Shown: piece by piece, positions 1-6,012 of the stretch
Layout of the letters: each line of letters starts with the position of its first letter
How positions within the stretch are numbered: the stretch's first letter is position 1
DNA from: Mariniphaga sp.
GTDB taxonomy: Bacteria; Bacteroidota; Bacteroidia; Bacteroidales; Prolixibacteraceae
Direction of reading: 5' to 3'
DNA: 11,298 nucleotides
Assembly: GCA_025363795.1 (NCBI GenBank)
Contig: JANYLE010000160.1
Coordinates: forward strand, 1 to 11,298
The notes under the pieces: model-generated
Told to the model about the DNA's origin: nothing
The model's input: the letters and a program-made list of their open reading frames with translations, nothing else
The model's database searches: none
Translations under genes and position numbers: made by a program

Positions 1-95
1 AGCGGGCTAAATCCTGTTGTTTCTTTTATAAATGAATAAAACTCCTTTCTTGAAGAAGAAAAGAGTTTTATTCGATACCTTAAATCTCTTAACAC
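1..95 (-). CDS. rnc: Ribonuclease III, N-terminal fragment (cut by window edge)
   Basis: RNase III cuts double-stranded RNA in rRNA maturation and mRNA turnover. Only the first 31 codons are visible, running leftward off the window. The reading begins at a GTG at 95-93, the only usable start after an in-frame TAA at 122-120 inside fabF. It continues with a basic stretch (RYRIKLF) and then RKEFYSFIKETTGFSP. That resembles, from memory, the start of Bacteroidota RNase III proteins, where a basic leader and a KEFY-like segment precede a GFxP turn. The start lies 4 bases after the fabF stop, so the gene is probably cotranscribed and perhaps translationally coupled. The acpP-fabF-rnc order is known across Bacteroidota and supports the call. 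The catalytic NERLEFLGD-type motif lies outside the window, so identity rests on order and a short N-terminus. Confidence 0.72.
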   Translation of the reverse strand, partial: MLRDLRYRIKLFSSSRKEFYSFIKETTGFSP

Positions 96-99
96 TTTA

Positions 100-1350
100 C
101 TAAGAAAGTTTTTTAAAGATTACAGTTCCATTATGACCGCCAAACCCAAAAGTATTGCTTAATACATAGTTGAGTTCGCGTTTTTTGGCTTTATTAAATG
201 TAAAGTCAATTTTCGGATCAATCTCCGGGTCAAGCTCGAAATGATTGATTGTTGGAGGAACAATGCTATCCCTCATTGCCAGGATAGAGGCAATGGCTTC
301 AACAGCTCCAGCAGCACCTAATAAGTGACCTGTCATTGATTTCGTAGCACTAATGCTAAGATCGTAAATATGATCTCCAAATACCTTTTTGATGGCCTTT
401 GGTTCAGCTATATCGCCCAGACCTGTTGAAGTTCCGTGAACATTAATATAGTCGATATCAGTAGGTTTTAGTCCTGCATCTTCCAAGGCTCTTTTCATTA
501 CCAGTTCTGCACCACCACCTTCAGGATCGGGAGCTGTCATGTGATAAGCATCGGTTGACATTCCTACACCTACAAGTTCGGCATAAATTGTCGCGCCACG
601 TCGAACAGCGTGTTCATACTCTTCGAGAATTAAAGCGCCACCACCTTCTGCCATAACAAATCCATCGCGTCCAATGTCAAATGGTCTCGAAGCTGTTTTC
701 GGATCATCATTACGTGTCGATAAGGCACGCATTGCATTAAAACCTCCTACACCAGCTTCGTTGATTGCTGATTCAGATCCACCTGCGATAAAGATATTTG
801 CCTTGCCGAGACGAATATACGTGGCAGCATCAATCATTGCGTGTGTTGCTGAAGCGCAAGCCGTAACAGTTGTGATTGTTGGTCCGCGGAAACCGTATTT
901 TAATGCGATGTTACCGCTGGCCATATTGGAAATCATTTTTGGGATGAAATATGGAGAGAACCTGGGATTTTCAGGTTTGGCGTTATACTCAGTTATAACT
1001 TGTAAAAAAGTATTTAACCCACCGATTCCTGCACCCCAAATAACCCCAACTTCATCTTTATCTATTTTATCAAGATCCAGACCCGAGTGTTTGATAGCTT
1101 GAGCAGCTGCGATATAGGCAAACTGCGCATACATATCATGTTTCGGAACATCCTTCTTTTCAAGGTATTCCGTCGGGTCGAAATTTTTCACTTCACAGGC
1201 AAACTGCGTTTTGAAGTGGGTTGCATCAAAACGAGTAATGGGGCCGGCACCGCTAACCCCATTGCACAAGTTTTCCCAGAATTCATCTATGTTCTTACCA
1301 AGCGGGTTTATCGTGCCCAATCCGGTTACAACAACTCGTTTTAATTCCAT
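100..1350 (-). CDS. fabF: Beta-ketoacyl-ACP synthase II (FabF)
   Basis: This enzyme condenses malonyl-ACP with acyl-ACP during elongation in type II fatty-acid synthesis, in the cytoplasm. The protein has 416 residues, normal for FabF, and spans the whole thiolase-fold family. Visible catalytic residues are the nucleophile Cys165 in TVTACASATH, His305 in NVHGTSTG and His342 in KSMTGHLLGAAGA, with Lys337 just before it. This is the Cys-His-His arrangement of KAS I/II rather than the Cys-His-Asn of KAS III. The C-terminal NTFGFGGHNG motif is also family-typical. The start MELKRVVVTGLG matches the usual FabF beginning. It lies 37 bases downstream of acpP, its carrier substrate, with no terminator between them, so the two are probably one transcript. 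FabB is the alternative, but length, the HGTSTGLGD context and pairing with acpP favour FabF. Confidence 0.97.
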   Translation of the reverse strand: MELKRVVVTGLGTINPLGKNIDEFWENLCNGVSGAGPITRFDATHFKTQFACEVKNFDPTEYLEKKDVPKHDMYAQFAYIAAAQAIKHSGLDLDKIDKDEVGVIWGAGIGGLNTFLQVITEYNAKPENPRFSPYFIPKMISNMASGNIALKYGFRGPTITTVTACASATHAMIDAATYIRLGKANIFIAGGSESAINEAGVGGFNAMRALSTRNDDPKTASRPFDIGRDGFVMAEGGGALILEEYEHAVRRGATIYAELVGVGMSTDAYHMTAPDPEGGGAELVMKRALEDAGLKPTDIDYINVHGTSTGLGDIAEPKAIKKVFGDHIYDLSISATKSMTGHLLGAAGAVEAIASILAMRDSIVPPTINHFELDPEIDPKIDFTFNKAKKRELNYVLSNTFGFGGHNGTVIFKKLS

Positions 1351-1387
1351 AGTAAGCTTTTGAGCCCTTTATTAGTGTAAATCAGGA

Positions 1388-1624
1388 TTACTTTGCGTTT
1401 TCAGTAATGTAGTTAATAGCATCTCCTACAGTTCCGATTTTTTCAGCCTGATCATCGGGGATTGCTATATTGAATTCTTTTTCGAATTCCATAATTAACT
1501 CTACGGTATCAAGAGAATCGGCACCTAAATCATTGGTAAATGATGCTTCCGGTGTAACTTCGCTTTCATCAACACCAAGTTTATCAACAATGATCGCTTT
1601 TACTTTCGCTGAAATGTCAGACAT
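1388..1624 (-). CDS. acpP: Acyl carrier protein
   Basis: Carries growing acyl chains as thioesters on a 4'-phosphopantetheine arm for every step of fatty-acid synthesis. The 78-residue acidic protein is the standard length. The arm attaches to Ser37 in the motif LGADSLDTVELIMEFE (DSL signature), followed by the acidic recognition helix. The end, GTVGDAINYI, is also typical. It is the first gene of the acpP-fabF-rnc unit. A predicted Bacteroidota promoter and a tetraloop hairpin lie in its leader (see 1692-1724 and 1664-1690). No other carrier-protein type fits, because no polyketide or peptide synthetase genes are nearby. Confidence 0.98.
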   Translation of the reverse strand: MSDISAKVKAIIVDKLGVDESEVTPEASFTNDLGADSLDTVELIMEFEKEFNIAIPDDQAEKIGTVGDAINYITENAK

Positions 1625-1663
1625 GATTTTTTAAGTTTTAACGTGAATACTATTACTAAATTT

Positions 1664-1690
1664 ACTCGCTGAATTTTTCAATTAGCGAGT
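1664..1690 (-). ncRNA. GAAA-tetraloop hairpin in the acpP 5' leader
   Basis: Seen in sequence: 7-base arms at 1664-1670 and 1684-1690 are exact inverted repeats (ACTCGCT/AGCGAGT). Inside them a second pair of 4-base arms (AATT/AATT) closes a 4-base loop. Read on the minus strand, the sense of acpP, the loop is GAAA, a GNRA tetraloop, and one C is bulged. The total is 11 base pairs. The predicted acpP promoter ends at 1692, so transcription would start at or within the 5' arm and the mRNA would begin with this stem-loop about 40 bases before the ATG. Inference: a 5' stabilising hairpin or a regulatory structure for this highly expressed gene. As DNA, the same palindrome could instead be an operator overlapping the start site. 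Confidence 0.5.
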
Positions 1691-1691
1691 G

Positions 1692-1724
1692 CAAAGAAAC
1701 GAAGAAAGAAATTTATCTTCCAAA
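1692..1724 (-). promoter_or_regulatory. Predicted acpP promoter (Bacteroidota type)
   Basis: On the minus strand, TTTG (1724-1721) is followed after 21 bases by TTTCTTTG (1699-1692). This matches the Bacteroidota -33/-7 pattern TTTG...TAnnTTTG with one mismatch in the -7 box, and it is followed by the common C/A-rich start context. It would place the start near 1685-1690 and give a leader of about 65 bases containing the hairpin. Confidence 0.5.
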
Positions 1725-1833
1725 TATTTAGACGAGAATCTATTAATTTGGGCATCAAATTTACGACCATCGGTTCGTTTTAAAACATATCGTTCGAATG
1801 TTCTAATTTTCAATGTTGTATAAAAAGGTGTAT
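1725..1833. other. Divergent intergenic segment upstream of purN
   Basis: AT-rich gap between the acpP promoter and purN. On the plus strand TAATTTTC at 1804-1811 differs from the -7 consensus TAnnTTTG only in the last base. No good -33 element is seen at the usual distance, so purN's promoter is only tentatively placed. No ORF or other structure was found. Confidence 0.35.
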
Positions 1834-2400
1834 ATGAAAAGTATAGCTCTGTTTGCTTCTGGGTCTGGCAGTAATGCCGAGAATATTATCCGCTACTTCA
1901 AAAACCATCCAAATGTGAGGGTTGATTCGGTTTGGTCGAATAAAAAAGATGCTTTTGTACTCAAAAGAGCACAAAATCTGGGTGTCGAATCGCGGTATTT
2001 TTCACGCGACGAGTTTTTAGGATCCGACAAATTGCTTCGGGAACTGCAAAGCCGAAACGTAAAAGTGATTGTGTTGGCAGGTTTCCTTTGGTTGGTACCT
2101 CCGGAATTTATAGATGCATTTACTATAATTAATATTCATCCAGCCCTCTTACCCGGGTATGGTGGAAAAGGAATGTATGGTTCTTTTGTTCACGAAGAAG
2201 TTGTTCGTAATAAGGAAAAAGAATCCGGAATTACGATTCACCTGGTTAACAAAGAGTATGACAAAGGGGAGCATCTGCTCCAGGTAAAATGTCCTGTATT
2301 TCCTGATGACACTGCCGACACTTTGGCTGCAAGAATTCATGAACTTGAATACCAGTATTTCCCTCGCGCAATTGAGGATTTTCTGAATAAAAATATATAA
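1834..2400 (+). CDS. purN: Phosphoribosylglycinamide formyltransferase
   Basis: Transfers a formyl group from 10-formyltetrahydrofolate to glycinamide ribonucleotide, the third step of de novo purine synthesis. The 188-residue protein shows the nucleotide-binding start IALFASGSGSN (residues 4-14) and the folate-site segment NIHPALLPGYGGKG. Catalytic Asn100, His102 and Asp143 (in EYDKGEHLLQ) match Asn106/His108/Asp144 of the E. coli enzyme. I chose ATG 1834 over an in-frame ATG at 1813. The later start gives the usual MKSIALFASG beginning, has AAGG a few bases upstream, and removes seven residues foreign to the family. It is divergent from acpP and followed after 7 bases by the LD-carboxypeptidase gene, so the two are likely cotranscribed although functionally unrelated. 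Confidence 0.96.
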   Translation: MKSIALFASGSGSNAENIIRYFKNHPNVRVDSVWSNKKDAFVLKRAQNLGVESRYFSRDEFLGSDKLLRELQSRNVKVIVLAGFLWLVPPEFIDAFTIINIHPALLPGYGGKGMYGSFVHEEVVRNKEKESGITIHLVNKEYDKGEHLLQVKCPVFPDDTADTLAARIHELEYQYFPRAIEDFLNKNI

Positions 2401-2407
2401 AATTAAT

Positions 2408-3319
2408 ATGGGTATAAAGTTTCCACAATATCTTAAGCCGGGTGATAAGGTATCAATTATCTCTCCGGCAGGGATAATTGATCCCCAAATAGTACAACGC
2501 GGTGCAGAATTACTTCGTCAGCAGGGATTTAAGGTCGAGATTGGACATCACGCCTTTGACTCCGCAGGTATATTCGCAGGTTCAGATTCTGATCGCGCAA
2601 ATGATTTGCAAAAAGCGCTTGACGATAAGTCAGTTAAAGCGATATTTTTCTCTCGCGGTGGTTACGGATCCATGCGGACCCACCACCAGATTAACTGGTC
2701 ATCCTTTTTCAAACGGCCGAAATGGTTGGTCGGATTCAGTGATATTACGGTCTTTCATGCTTATCTGTCCCGTCACAATATTGCATCAATGCATGGTGTA
2801 ATGACCGCATGGTTTGAAAAGGATGGAGAGCCAACTGAAAGTTTCTTACAGATGATGAATCTGTTAAAAGGGAAAGCAGCAGATTATAAACTTGATCCAA
2901 ATCCATTAAACAGATTGGGTACAGCTTCAGGAATTCTGACTGGTGGGAATTTATCCATAATACAAAGTCTGCGGGGTACACCACTTGACATATTGCCTAA
3001 AGGAAAGATTTTATTTATCGAGGATATAGGAGAATACCATTATCATATCGACCGAATGATGCAGAATCTTAAGGCAGGTCGGATACTTGAACAACTTTCC
3101 GGATTGATTGTTGGATATTTTACTGAAATGAAAGATGGAGAAACTCCTTATGGGAAAACAGCTTACGAGGTTATCAAAGAGGCGGTTGCCCCTTATCAAT
3201 ATCCAGTTGTTTTCGGTTTTCCATCCGGACACGAATTGCCTAACTATCCGCTTCTTATGGGCAGCAAAATATCCTTGAATGTTTTCGAAGATCACGTGAA
3301 TATTCTAAAATATAACTAA
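2408..3319 (+). CDS. ldcA: Muropeptide LD-carboxypeptidase (peptidase family S66)
   Basis: Removes the terminal D-alanine from L,D-linked tetrapeptides recovered from murein, so the tripeptide can be reused in peptidoglycan recycling. The 303-residue protein has family length. The start GDKVSIISPAG and the segment SRGGYGSMR (82-90) are typical. The nucleophile is Ser111 in GFSDIT, with Glu205 in ILFIEDIGE and His275 in GFPSGHELPN completing the Ser-Glu-His triad of S66 peptidases. No signal peptide is seen, so it is cytoplasmic, as LdcA is. It lies 7 bases after purN and 9 bases before the YraN-family gene. The other S66 branch, MccF-like self-immunity proteins, uses the same triad. The linked genes here are housekeeping, so LdcA is the better reading. 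Confidence 0.9.
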   Translation: MGIKFPQYLKPGDKVSIISPAGIIDPQIVQRGAELLRQQGFKVEIGHHAFDSAGIFAGSDSDRANDLQKALDDKSVKAIFFSRGGYGSMRTHHQINWSSFFKRPKWLVGFSDITVFHAYLSRHNIASMHGVMTAWFEKDGEPTESFLQMMNLLKGKAADYKLDPNPLNRLGTASGILTGGNLSIIQSLRGTPLDILPKGKILFIEDIGEYHYHIDRMMQNLKAGRILEQLSGLIVGYFTEMKDGETPYGKTAYEVIKEAVAPYQYPVVFGFPSGHELPNYPLLMGSKISLNVFEDHVNILKYN

Positions 3320-3328
3320 TCAGAACGG

Positions 3329-3697
3329 ATGACTCCACCAAAGGAACTTGGGAACAAGGGCGAACAAATAGCTGCTAAATATCTTCAAAAAGAGGGGTAT
3401 AAGATTTTGGCACGTAACTGGTATTTCGATCATAAGGAGGTGGATATTATTGCGCAGCAGGGTGACGAGATCGTAATCGTTGAGGTGAAGACCCGTGAAG
3501 GTGATTATTTTGAAGAACCATGGGAAGCGGTTTCAACGGCGAAGATCAGAAACCTTGTCGAAGTGGCAGATGAATGGCTGAACCAGAAAAATATTGATTT
3601 AGAAACCCGGTTTGATGTGATTTCTATCGTATTCTCAGATGATGTCCATTACGAGTTAACTCATTTTCCCGGTGCATTTATTCCACCAGTCAATTGA
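3329..3697 (+). CDS. YraN/UPF0102 family nuclease-like protein
   Basis: Small 122-residue protein of the UPF0102 (YraN) family, which has a restriction-endonuclease-like fold. Its cellular role is not well established; members are often linked to DNA repair or processing by genome context. The family signature is clear: GNKGEQIAAKYLQKEGY near the N-terminus, then EVDIIAQQGDEIVIVEVKTR. Candidate metal-binding and catalytic residues are Glu12, Asp39, Glu52 and Lys54 (E-x-K), the PD-(D/E)xK pattern, all present, so the fold and active site look intact. No signal peptide or membrane segment is seen. It begins 9 bases after ldcA and is probably in the same transcript. Confidence 0.9.
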   Translation: MTPPKELGNKGEQIAAKYLQKEGYKILARNWYFDHKEVDIIAQQGDEIVIVEVKTREGDYFEEPWEAVSTAKIRNLVEVADEWLNQKNIDLETRFDVISIVFSDDVHYELTHFPGAFIPPVN

Positions 3698-3722
3698 AAA
3701 ATCGATTAACAGATATATTTTT

Positions 3723-3730
3723 TAATTTTG
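3723..3730 (+). promoter_or_regulatory. Candidate -7 element before the MmcQ/YjbR gene
   Basis: TAATTTTG is a perfect match to TAnnTTTG, 12 bases before the start codon, in the 45-base gap after the YraN gene. The nearest TTG (3694-3696) is 26 bases upstream, longer than usual, so the -33 part is weak. It may give the last two genes of the cluster their own transcript. The start site would fall almost on the ATG, which lowers confidence. Confidence 0.3.
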
Positions 3731-3742
3731 ATGAAAATTTAG

Positions 3743-4099
3743 ATGAATATAGAAGAGATCAGAGCTTATTGCCTCACAAAAAAAGGAACTGAAGAAGGTT
3801 TTCCGTTTGGTGATACCACCCTTGTAATTAAGGTTGGCGGTAAGATTTTTATTCTAATGAGTCTGGACAGGGATCCTTCAATGAATCTTAAATGCGATCC
3901 AGACCGGGCGATTGAGCTGCGCGAAGCAAATCCGGCAATTATACCGGGTTATCATATGAATAAGAAGCATTGGAATACTATACTACTGGATGGGTCATTA
4001 CCAGGAAGTTTGATAAAAGAGATGATCGATCACTCTTACAACCTGATATTTGAGTCTTTGCCCGGCAAACTCCGGTTAGAAATAGAACAGAATTTTTAA
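3743..4099 (+). CDS. MmcQ/YjbR family protein (DUF419-like)
   Basis: The 118-residue protein belongs to the MmcQ/YjbR family, whose fold resembles a double-wing DNA-binding domain; no definite function is established. Family features visible are the N-terminal MNIEEIRAYCLTKKGTEEGFPFG, the strand pair TLVIKVGGKIFILMSL, the conserved LKCDPDRAIELREANPAIIPGYHMNKKHWNTI, and a C-terminal helical segment. The GYHMNKKHW motif is the most diagnostic. There is no signal peptide. It is separated from the YraN gene by 45 bases and from the S4-domain gene by 11, so it likely shares a message with the latter. DNA binding is inference from the fold and has not been shown for this protein. Confidence 0.88.
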   Translation: MNIEEIRAYCLTKKGTEEGFPFGDTTLVIKVGGKIFILMSLDRDPSMNLKCDPDRAIELREANPAIIPGYHMNKKHWNTILLDGSLPGSLIKEMIDHSYNLIFESLPGKLRLEIEQNF

Positions 4100-4110
4100 A
4101 TTATACAACT

Positions 4111-4320
4111 ATGATTTTCAATTTAAACGGAGCCGAATACATCGAGCTAATCAAATTACTAAAATTGCTTCATATTGCTGAATCGGGGGGCCATGCAAAA
4201 ATAATGGTGGAGGATGGTGAAGTGAAATTGAATGGTGAAGTGGAATTTCGCAAAAGAGCCAAATTGCGCGTGGGTGATATTGTGGAGGCATCAGGGAAAA
4301 AAATTACGATAGAAGCTTAG
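4111..4320 (+). CDS. Small S4-domain RNA-binding protein (YbcJ-like)
   Basis: A 69-residue protein made almost entirely of one S4 domain, an RNA-binding fold also found in ribosomal protein S4, tyrosyl-tRNA synthetase and pseudouridine synthases. Visible features are YIELIKLLKLLHIAESGGHAKIMVEDGEVKLNGEVEFRKRAKLRVGDIVE. Here GGHAK and the V-x-LNG-x-x-x-x-RxRAKL segment are the usual RNA-contacting loop and strand, and VGDIVE closes the domain. Stand-alone members (E. coli YbcJ, Bacillus YaaA) are thought to bind structured RNA, but their targets are not firmly known. It lies 11 bases after the MmcQ/YjbR gene and is the last gene of the cluster; a 140-base gap follows. Confidence 0.88.
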   Translation: MIFNLNGAEYIELIKLLKLLHIAESGGHAKIMVEDGEVKLNGEVEFRKRAKLRVGDIVEASGKKITIEA

Positions 4321-4351
4321 GCTCATTTGTGAGTAATTTGATTTTAATGGC

Positions 4352-4374
4352 TTGATTGGAAATGCCCCAATCGA
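4352..4374 (+). terminator. Weak stem-loop after the S4-domain gene
   Basis: GATTGG (4354-4359) and CCAATC (4367-4372) are exact inverted repeats around a 7-base loop, extended by a U-G and a U-A pair to eight pairs. It lies about 30 bases after the stop codon. No run of T follows, so intrinsic termination is doubtful. The rest of the 4321-4460 gap shows no convincing promoter for the sugar porter. Confidence 0.25.
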
Positions 4375-4460
4375 TCGGGACTCGTTGTATTTCAGGGCAA
4401 ATTGTTTAGGGTGGCAAGGAGCTATAGGATAAGAATCAACTAACAACAGAATAAACTTTT

Positions 4461-5786
4461 ATGAGCAAAAAATCTTATCAGGTTTTTATTATAGCGCTTA
4501 TAGCCGCTTTGGGAGGTTTTTTATTTGGTTTCGATACGGCCGTTATTTCGGGTACCACAGCTGATCTGGAACGCATTTTCTCGCTCGATAAATCCTCTTT
4601 GGGCTTCACTGTTGCCATCGCGTTGATTGGCACAATTGTCGGGACGTTGATTGTTGGCAAGCCTGCTGATCTTTATGGACGAAGGAAGGTGTTAATTATA
4701 ACGGCTGTACTCTATACTATTTCTGCTTTTGGTTGTGCTTTCTCCTTTAGCTGGGAAACCTTGCTCTTTGCGAGATTCTTGGGAGGTATTGGTGTTGGTG
4801 TCGTTTCTGTCGTTGGTCCGATGTATATTGCGGAAATTGCTCCTGCGACCAAACGCGGACGATTAGTCGGACTTTTCCAATTTAATGTGGTTTTCGGAAT
4901 CCTGATGGCTTACTTCTCCAATTATATTGTTGGACTTTTCGGTTTGGGGGATGTCGAGTGGCGATGGAAGCTTGGCATCCAGGCTATTCCATCAATTATC
5001 TTTTTCTTTGCATTGTTCTTCATTCCACGCAGTCCGAGATGGTTAATGAAAAAAGGGTATATCGATGAGGCGCGATCAGTGCTTACAAGAGTCGGAGAGG
5101 AGCAAATTGATAAAGTGATGAATGAAATTCAGGAGTCAATAAATATAGATCATGGATCAGGAGATCGGTTGTTTAGTAAGAAATTCTCCTTCCCGATTTT
5201 CCTTGCTGTTTCAATCGCAATATTCAATCAGCTATCCGGAATTAATGCTTTGCTCTATTACCTGAACAATATTTTCGCACAAGCCGGGTTTGATAAAGTG
5301 TCGGGTGATCTGCAATCGGTTGCTGTTGGCGCAACTAATTTGATGTTTACAATGATTGCGATGTCTATTATCGATAAAGTAGGACGTAAAACACTTTTGT
5401 TGGTTGGCTCCGTCGGAACTGCAATTTGTATGGCCGGTGTTTCGGTTATCTTTTTTACCAACAGTTATCAATATCTATTAGTTTACCTGCTTGTCGGCTA
5501 CATCGCATTCTTCGGCTTTTCTCAAGGAGCTGTGATCTGGGTTTATATAAGCGAGGTATTTCCCAACTCGGTCAGATCGAAGGGGCAAGCATTAGGCAGT
5601 TTTACCCATTGGGTTATGGCCGCAATAGTTTCGTGGAGTTTTCCGGTACTTGCCGCTCATTCGGGAGGTATCCCTTTTGTCTTTTTTGGTGTAATGATGA
5701 TCGTTCAGTTTTTCGTGGTTTTCTTTTTCTATCCCGAGACAAAAGGAAAATCGTTGGAGCAGCTTCAGAAGGATTTGATTAAATAA
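4461..5786 (+). CDS. MFS sugar porter (sugar:proton symporter family)
   Basis: A 441-residue inner-membrane transporter of the sugar porter branch of the major facilitator superfamily (XylE/GLUT relatives), probably importing a monosaccharide with protons. Twelve hydrophobic segments are apparent, with a long central loop around residues 196-241. Family motifs in order are GGFLFGFDTAVISG with Asp25 in TM1, GKPADLYGRR (66-75), GGIGVGVVSVVGPMYIAEIAP (108-128), FIPRSPRWL (187-195), NQLSGIN (256-262), DKVGRK (305-310), the WVYISEVFP segment (360-368) and PETKG (425-429). Gln140, Gln257 and Asn262 align with sugar-binding residues of XylE (Gln168, Gln289, Asn294). The position of XylE Gln288 is Asn256 here, as I recall for many bacterial members. 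No sugar kinase, isomerase or regulator lies beside it, so the substrate cannot be assigned. It appears monocistronic. Confidence 0.93.
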   Translation: MSKKSYQVFIIALIAALGGFLFGFDTAVISGTTADLERIFSLDKSSLGFTVAIALIGTIVGTLIVGKPADLYGRRKVLIITAVLYTISAFGCAFSFSWETLLFARFLGGIGVGVVSVVGPMYIAEIAPATKRGRLVGLFQFNVVFGILMAYFSNYIVGLFGLGDVEWRWKLGIQAIPSIIFFFALFFIPRSPRWLMKKGYIDEARSVLTRVGEEQIDKVMNEIQESINIDHGSGDRLFSKKFSFPIFLAVSIAIFNQLSGINALLYYLNNIFAQAGFDKVSGDLQSVAVGATNLMFTMIAMSIIDKVGRKTLLLVGSVGTAICMAGVSVIFFTNSYQYLLVYLLVGYIAFFGFSQGAVIWVYISEVFPNSVRSKGQALGSFTHWVMAAIVSWSFPVLAAHSGGIPFVFFGVMMIVQFFVVFFFYPETKGKSLEQLQKDLIK

Positions 5787-5807
5787 TCATTCACTTTATT
5801 ATTTTTG
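5774..5807 (+). promoter_or_regulatory. Predicted promoter overlapping the sugar-porter 3' end
   Basis: TTTG at 5774-5777 is followed after 22 bases by TATTTTTG at 5800-5807, a perfect TAnnTTTG box with the common following context CAAAGTTAAC. It would start transcription near 5814, about 200 bases before the DUF5686 gene, giving a long leader. It is the best promoter match in the window. Confidence 0.5.
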
Positions 5808-5860
5808 CAAAGTTAACGCTATGTTAAATAATTAATATGGATAAGCTATCCTGAGAAATA

Positions 5861-5878
5861 TTGCTTTTGTTGAAGCAA
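5861..5878 (+). repeat. Small inverted repeat in the DUF5686 upstream region
   Basis: TTGCTT (5861-5866) and AAGCAA (5873-5878) are exact inverted repeats with a 6-base loop. The left arm overlaps the -33 element of the second predicted promoter (5866-5869), so it could be an operator or a weak hairpin in the leader from the first promoter. No T run directly follows. Confidence 0.3.
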
Positions 5879-5894
5879 CTTACTTGTATTTTTG
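5866..5894 (+). promoter_or_regulatory. Second predicted promoter upstream of the DUF5686 gene
   Basis: TTTG at 5866-5869, a 17-base spacer, then TATTTTTG at 5887-5894, again a perfect -7 box. Another near match, TATTTTG, lies at 5903-5909. The predicted start near 5901 leaves a leader of about 110 bases. Confidence 0.42.
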
Positions 5895-5922
5895 TCGTCT
5901 TATATTTTGTGGTCCCATTTCC

Positions 5923-5945
5923 CTCCTTTTTTCTCCAAAAAGGAG
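5923..5945 (+). repeat. Perfect 9-bp hairpin in the DUF5686 leader
   Basis: CTCCTTTTT (5923-5931) pairs exactly with AAAAAGGAG (5937-5945) around the 5-base loop TCTCC. It lies 68-90 bases before the start codon, downstream of both predicted promoters. It could be a leader structure, a weak attenuator or a copy of a dispersed intergenic palindrome; the sequence alone does not decide. On the minus strand it is also followed by few T residues, so it is not a clear terminator. Confidence 0.45.
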
Positions 5946-6012
5946 CCGGATTTGTTCTTACACAAGATAGAATACAATCCGGATACTGATTTCCGGATAA
6001 ACAGAATAGAGG

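Noticed and set aside
674..1344. Plus-strand ORFs opposite fabF
   Set aside because: They lie wholly inside the minus-strand fabF frame, which has all catalytic motifs; the antisense translations resemble no family.
1813..1833. purN start at ATG 1813
   Set aside because: It adds seven residues foreign to PurN, while ATG 1834 has AAGG upstream and the typical N-terminus.
2149..3295. Minus-strand ORFs opposite purN and ldcA
   Set aside because: Antisense to two genes with intact catalytic residues; no domain is recognisable in them.
5232..5782. ORFs on both strands inside the sugar-porter gene
   Set aside because: Shadows of a complete 12-segment transporter frame; no recognisable domain.
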